From Bacteroidia bacterium (GTDB lineage: Bacteria > Bacteroidota > Bacteroidia > Chitinophagales > Saprospiraceae): DNA of 15,616 bases. The notes below the pieces were generated by a model. That model was not told the origin of the DNA and did not search any database. It was given only the letters and a program-made list of their open reading frames with translations. The translations under genes and the position numbers were made by a program. Shown here piece by piece: positions 14,822 through 15,616 of this stretch (the first letter of the stretch is position 1; each line of letters opens with the position of its first letter). The stretch is taken from positions 1-15,616 of the forward strand of contig JAUIIF010000034.1 of the NCBI GenBank assembly GCA_030431945.1, written 5' to 3'.

Positions 14822-15601
14822 ATGACTTACTGTCTCGGTATTAAGGTAAAACAGGGCCTGGTCGCTATTGCTGATACCCGTATTACCTCAGGAAGTGAAA
14901 CGACTTCGGCCAAAAAAATTTCCATGCATAAGCAGGGAGATAACAATATCTTTTTAATGACGAGCGGATTACGCTCGGTGCGGGATAAAGCCGTGACTTA
15001 CTTCGAGGAGATACTGGAGGAGCAAGGGCTGCATTTTGATAAAATGTATAAAGTCGTCAACGCATTTGGCGAACAGCTGCGCCGGGTGGCCAAGGAAGAT
15101 AAAGCTTCCCTGGCCGAGTCTGGCCTTGATTTCAACCTGTTCACCATTGTGGGCGGGAAGCTGGAAAAGGATAAGGACCATATGCTTTTTCTTTTGTATC
15201 CGGAAGGTAACTGGATTGAAATTGGTGAGGCGACTCCCTTCACCATCATTGGTAATTCTGGTTACGGCAAGCCAATTCTCAACCGCGCCCTGACTTATGA
15301 TTCGCCCCTGAATTTTGCCATCAAGACCGGATTTCTTTCGTTTGACAGTACCCGGGTAAGCGCCAATGATGTCGGTTATCCCGTTGATATGGTCATTTAC
15401 CACAAGGACACCGGGTTTATGCACGAGGCCCGCTTCGAAGAAAGCGACACGGGCTTTTTTGCTAAACTGTGGGGGGAAAAACTAAAGGAATCCATCAAAG
15501 ATGTTCCGGACGATTGGATCAATGACCTGGTAGCAAACGTGGAGAAGGCGGGGGAAAACTCCCGGCAACGCCGCATCCAGGAAGCCCAGCAGCAACAGTA
15601 A
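14822..15601 (+). CDS. anbu: Anbu-type proteasome-like N-terminal-nucleophile peptidase
   Basis: A 259-residue protein of the Anbu (COG3484) branch of the proteasome beta/HslV superfamily. The ATG at 14822 is chosen over the GTG at 14789 because family members begin Met-Thr-Tyr-Cys, and Thr after removal of Met is the predicted nucleophile. Counting that Thr as 1, Asp17 (IADTR) fits the catalytic Asp and a Lys pair at 30-31 (SAKKI) fits the catalytic Lys. Further family marks are LMTSGLRSVRDKAV, FTIVGG, GNSGYGKPILNRAL and STRVSANDVGYPVDM. Anbu forms ring-like or helical self-assemblies in studied bacteria; its substrate is unknown and no dedicated unfoldase is known to me. The C-terminus ends in a charged stretch and QQQQ. 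Being last in the ATP-grasp/alpha-E set, it probably processes or hydrolyses the module's peptide product. Confidence 0.94.
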   Translation: MTYCLGIKVKQGLVAIADTRITSGSETTSAKKISMHKQGDNNIFLMTSGLRSVRDKAVTYFEEILEEQGLHFDKMYKVVNAFGEQLRRVAKEDKASLAESGLDFNLFTIVGGKLEKDKDHMLFLLYPEGNWIEIGEATPFTIIGNSGYGKPILNRALTYDSPLNFAIKTGFLSFDSTRVSANDVGYPVDMVIYHKDTGFMHEARFEESDTGFFAKLWGEKLKESIKDVPDDWINDLVANVEKAGENSRQRRIQEAQQQQ

Positions 15602-15616
15602 GTACCTTACCTTCGC

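Overview
The window looks like a chromosomal segment of a moderately GC-rich member of Bacteroidota, probably a Saprospiria/Lewinella-like bacterium. This is inferred from three things: protein style, nearly absent Shine-Dalgarno sequences, and several upstream boxes close to the Bacteroidota -7 element TAnnTTTG (TATCTTTG or TATCTTCG). No tRNA, rRNA, CRISPR array, phage gene or intact insertion sequence was seen.

Left part (1-3059). A partial Cys-rich gene (ETGVDCGG-type motif) runs off the left edge on the minus strand. Behind it, also on the minus strand, is an unusual chimera: a Wzx/MATE-type polysaccharide flippase whose C-terminus is the last 60-70 residues of an EAL (c-di-GMP phosphodiesterase) domain. 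Divergent from it is aroQ (type II 3-dehydroquinase). Next comes a YccA/Bax-inhibitor-1-like membrane protein gene interrupted by one in-frame TAG, with the frame otherwise intact on both sides.

Middle part (3060-8097). fabG (3-oxoacyl-ACP reductase) has its own promoter-like box. It is followed by a two-gene glycosyltransferase operon: a dolichyl-phosphate-mannose-synthase-like GT2 and, 3 bp later, a membrane cellulose-synthase-like GT2. A thiolase (acetyl-CoA acetyltransferase) lies convergently on the minus strand.

Right part (8098-15616). This holds a conserved but poorly understood peptide/amide-bond module. On the minus strand is a 1120-residue transglutaminase-DUF2126 fusion. Diverging from it on the plus strand are a circularly permuted ATP-grasp protein, an alpha-E (DUF403) protein and an Anbu-type proteasome-like N-terminal-nucleophile peptidase. 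Comparative genomics has long linked these families as a predicted peptide synthesis/ligation plus processing system. The 429-bp divergent region between the two arms contains an 8-bp inverted repeat that could coordinate them.

Main points for a second look are the flippase-EAL fusion, the single amber codon in the YccA-like gene, the Cys-motif protein that seems to start without a signal peptide, and the ATP-grasp/alpha-E/Anbu/transglutaminase module with its Gln-rich C-terminal tails.
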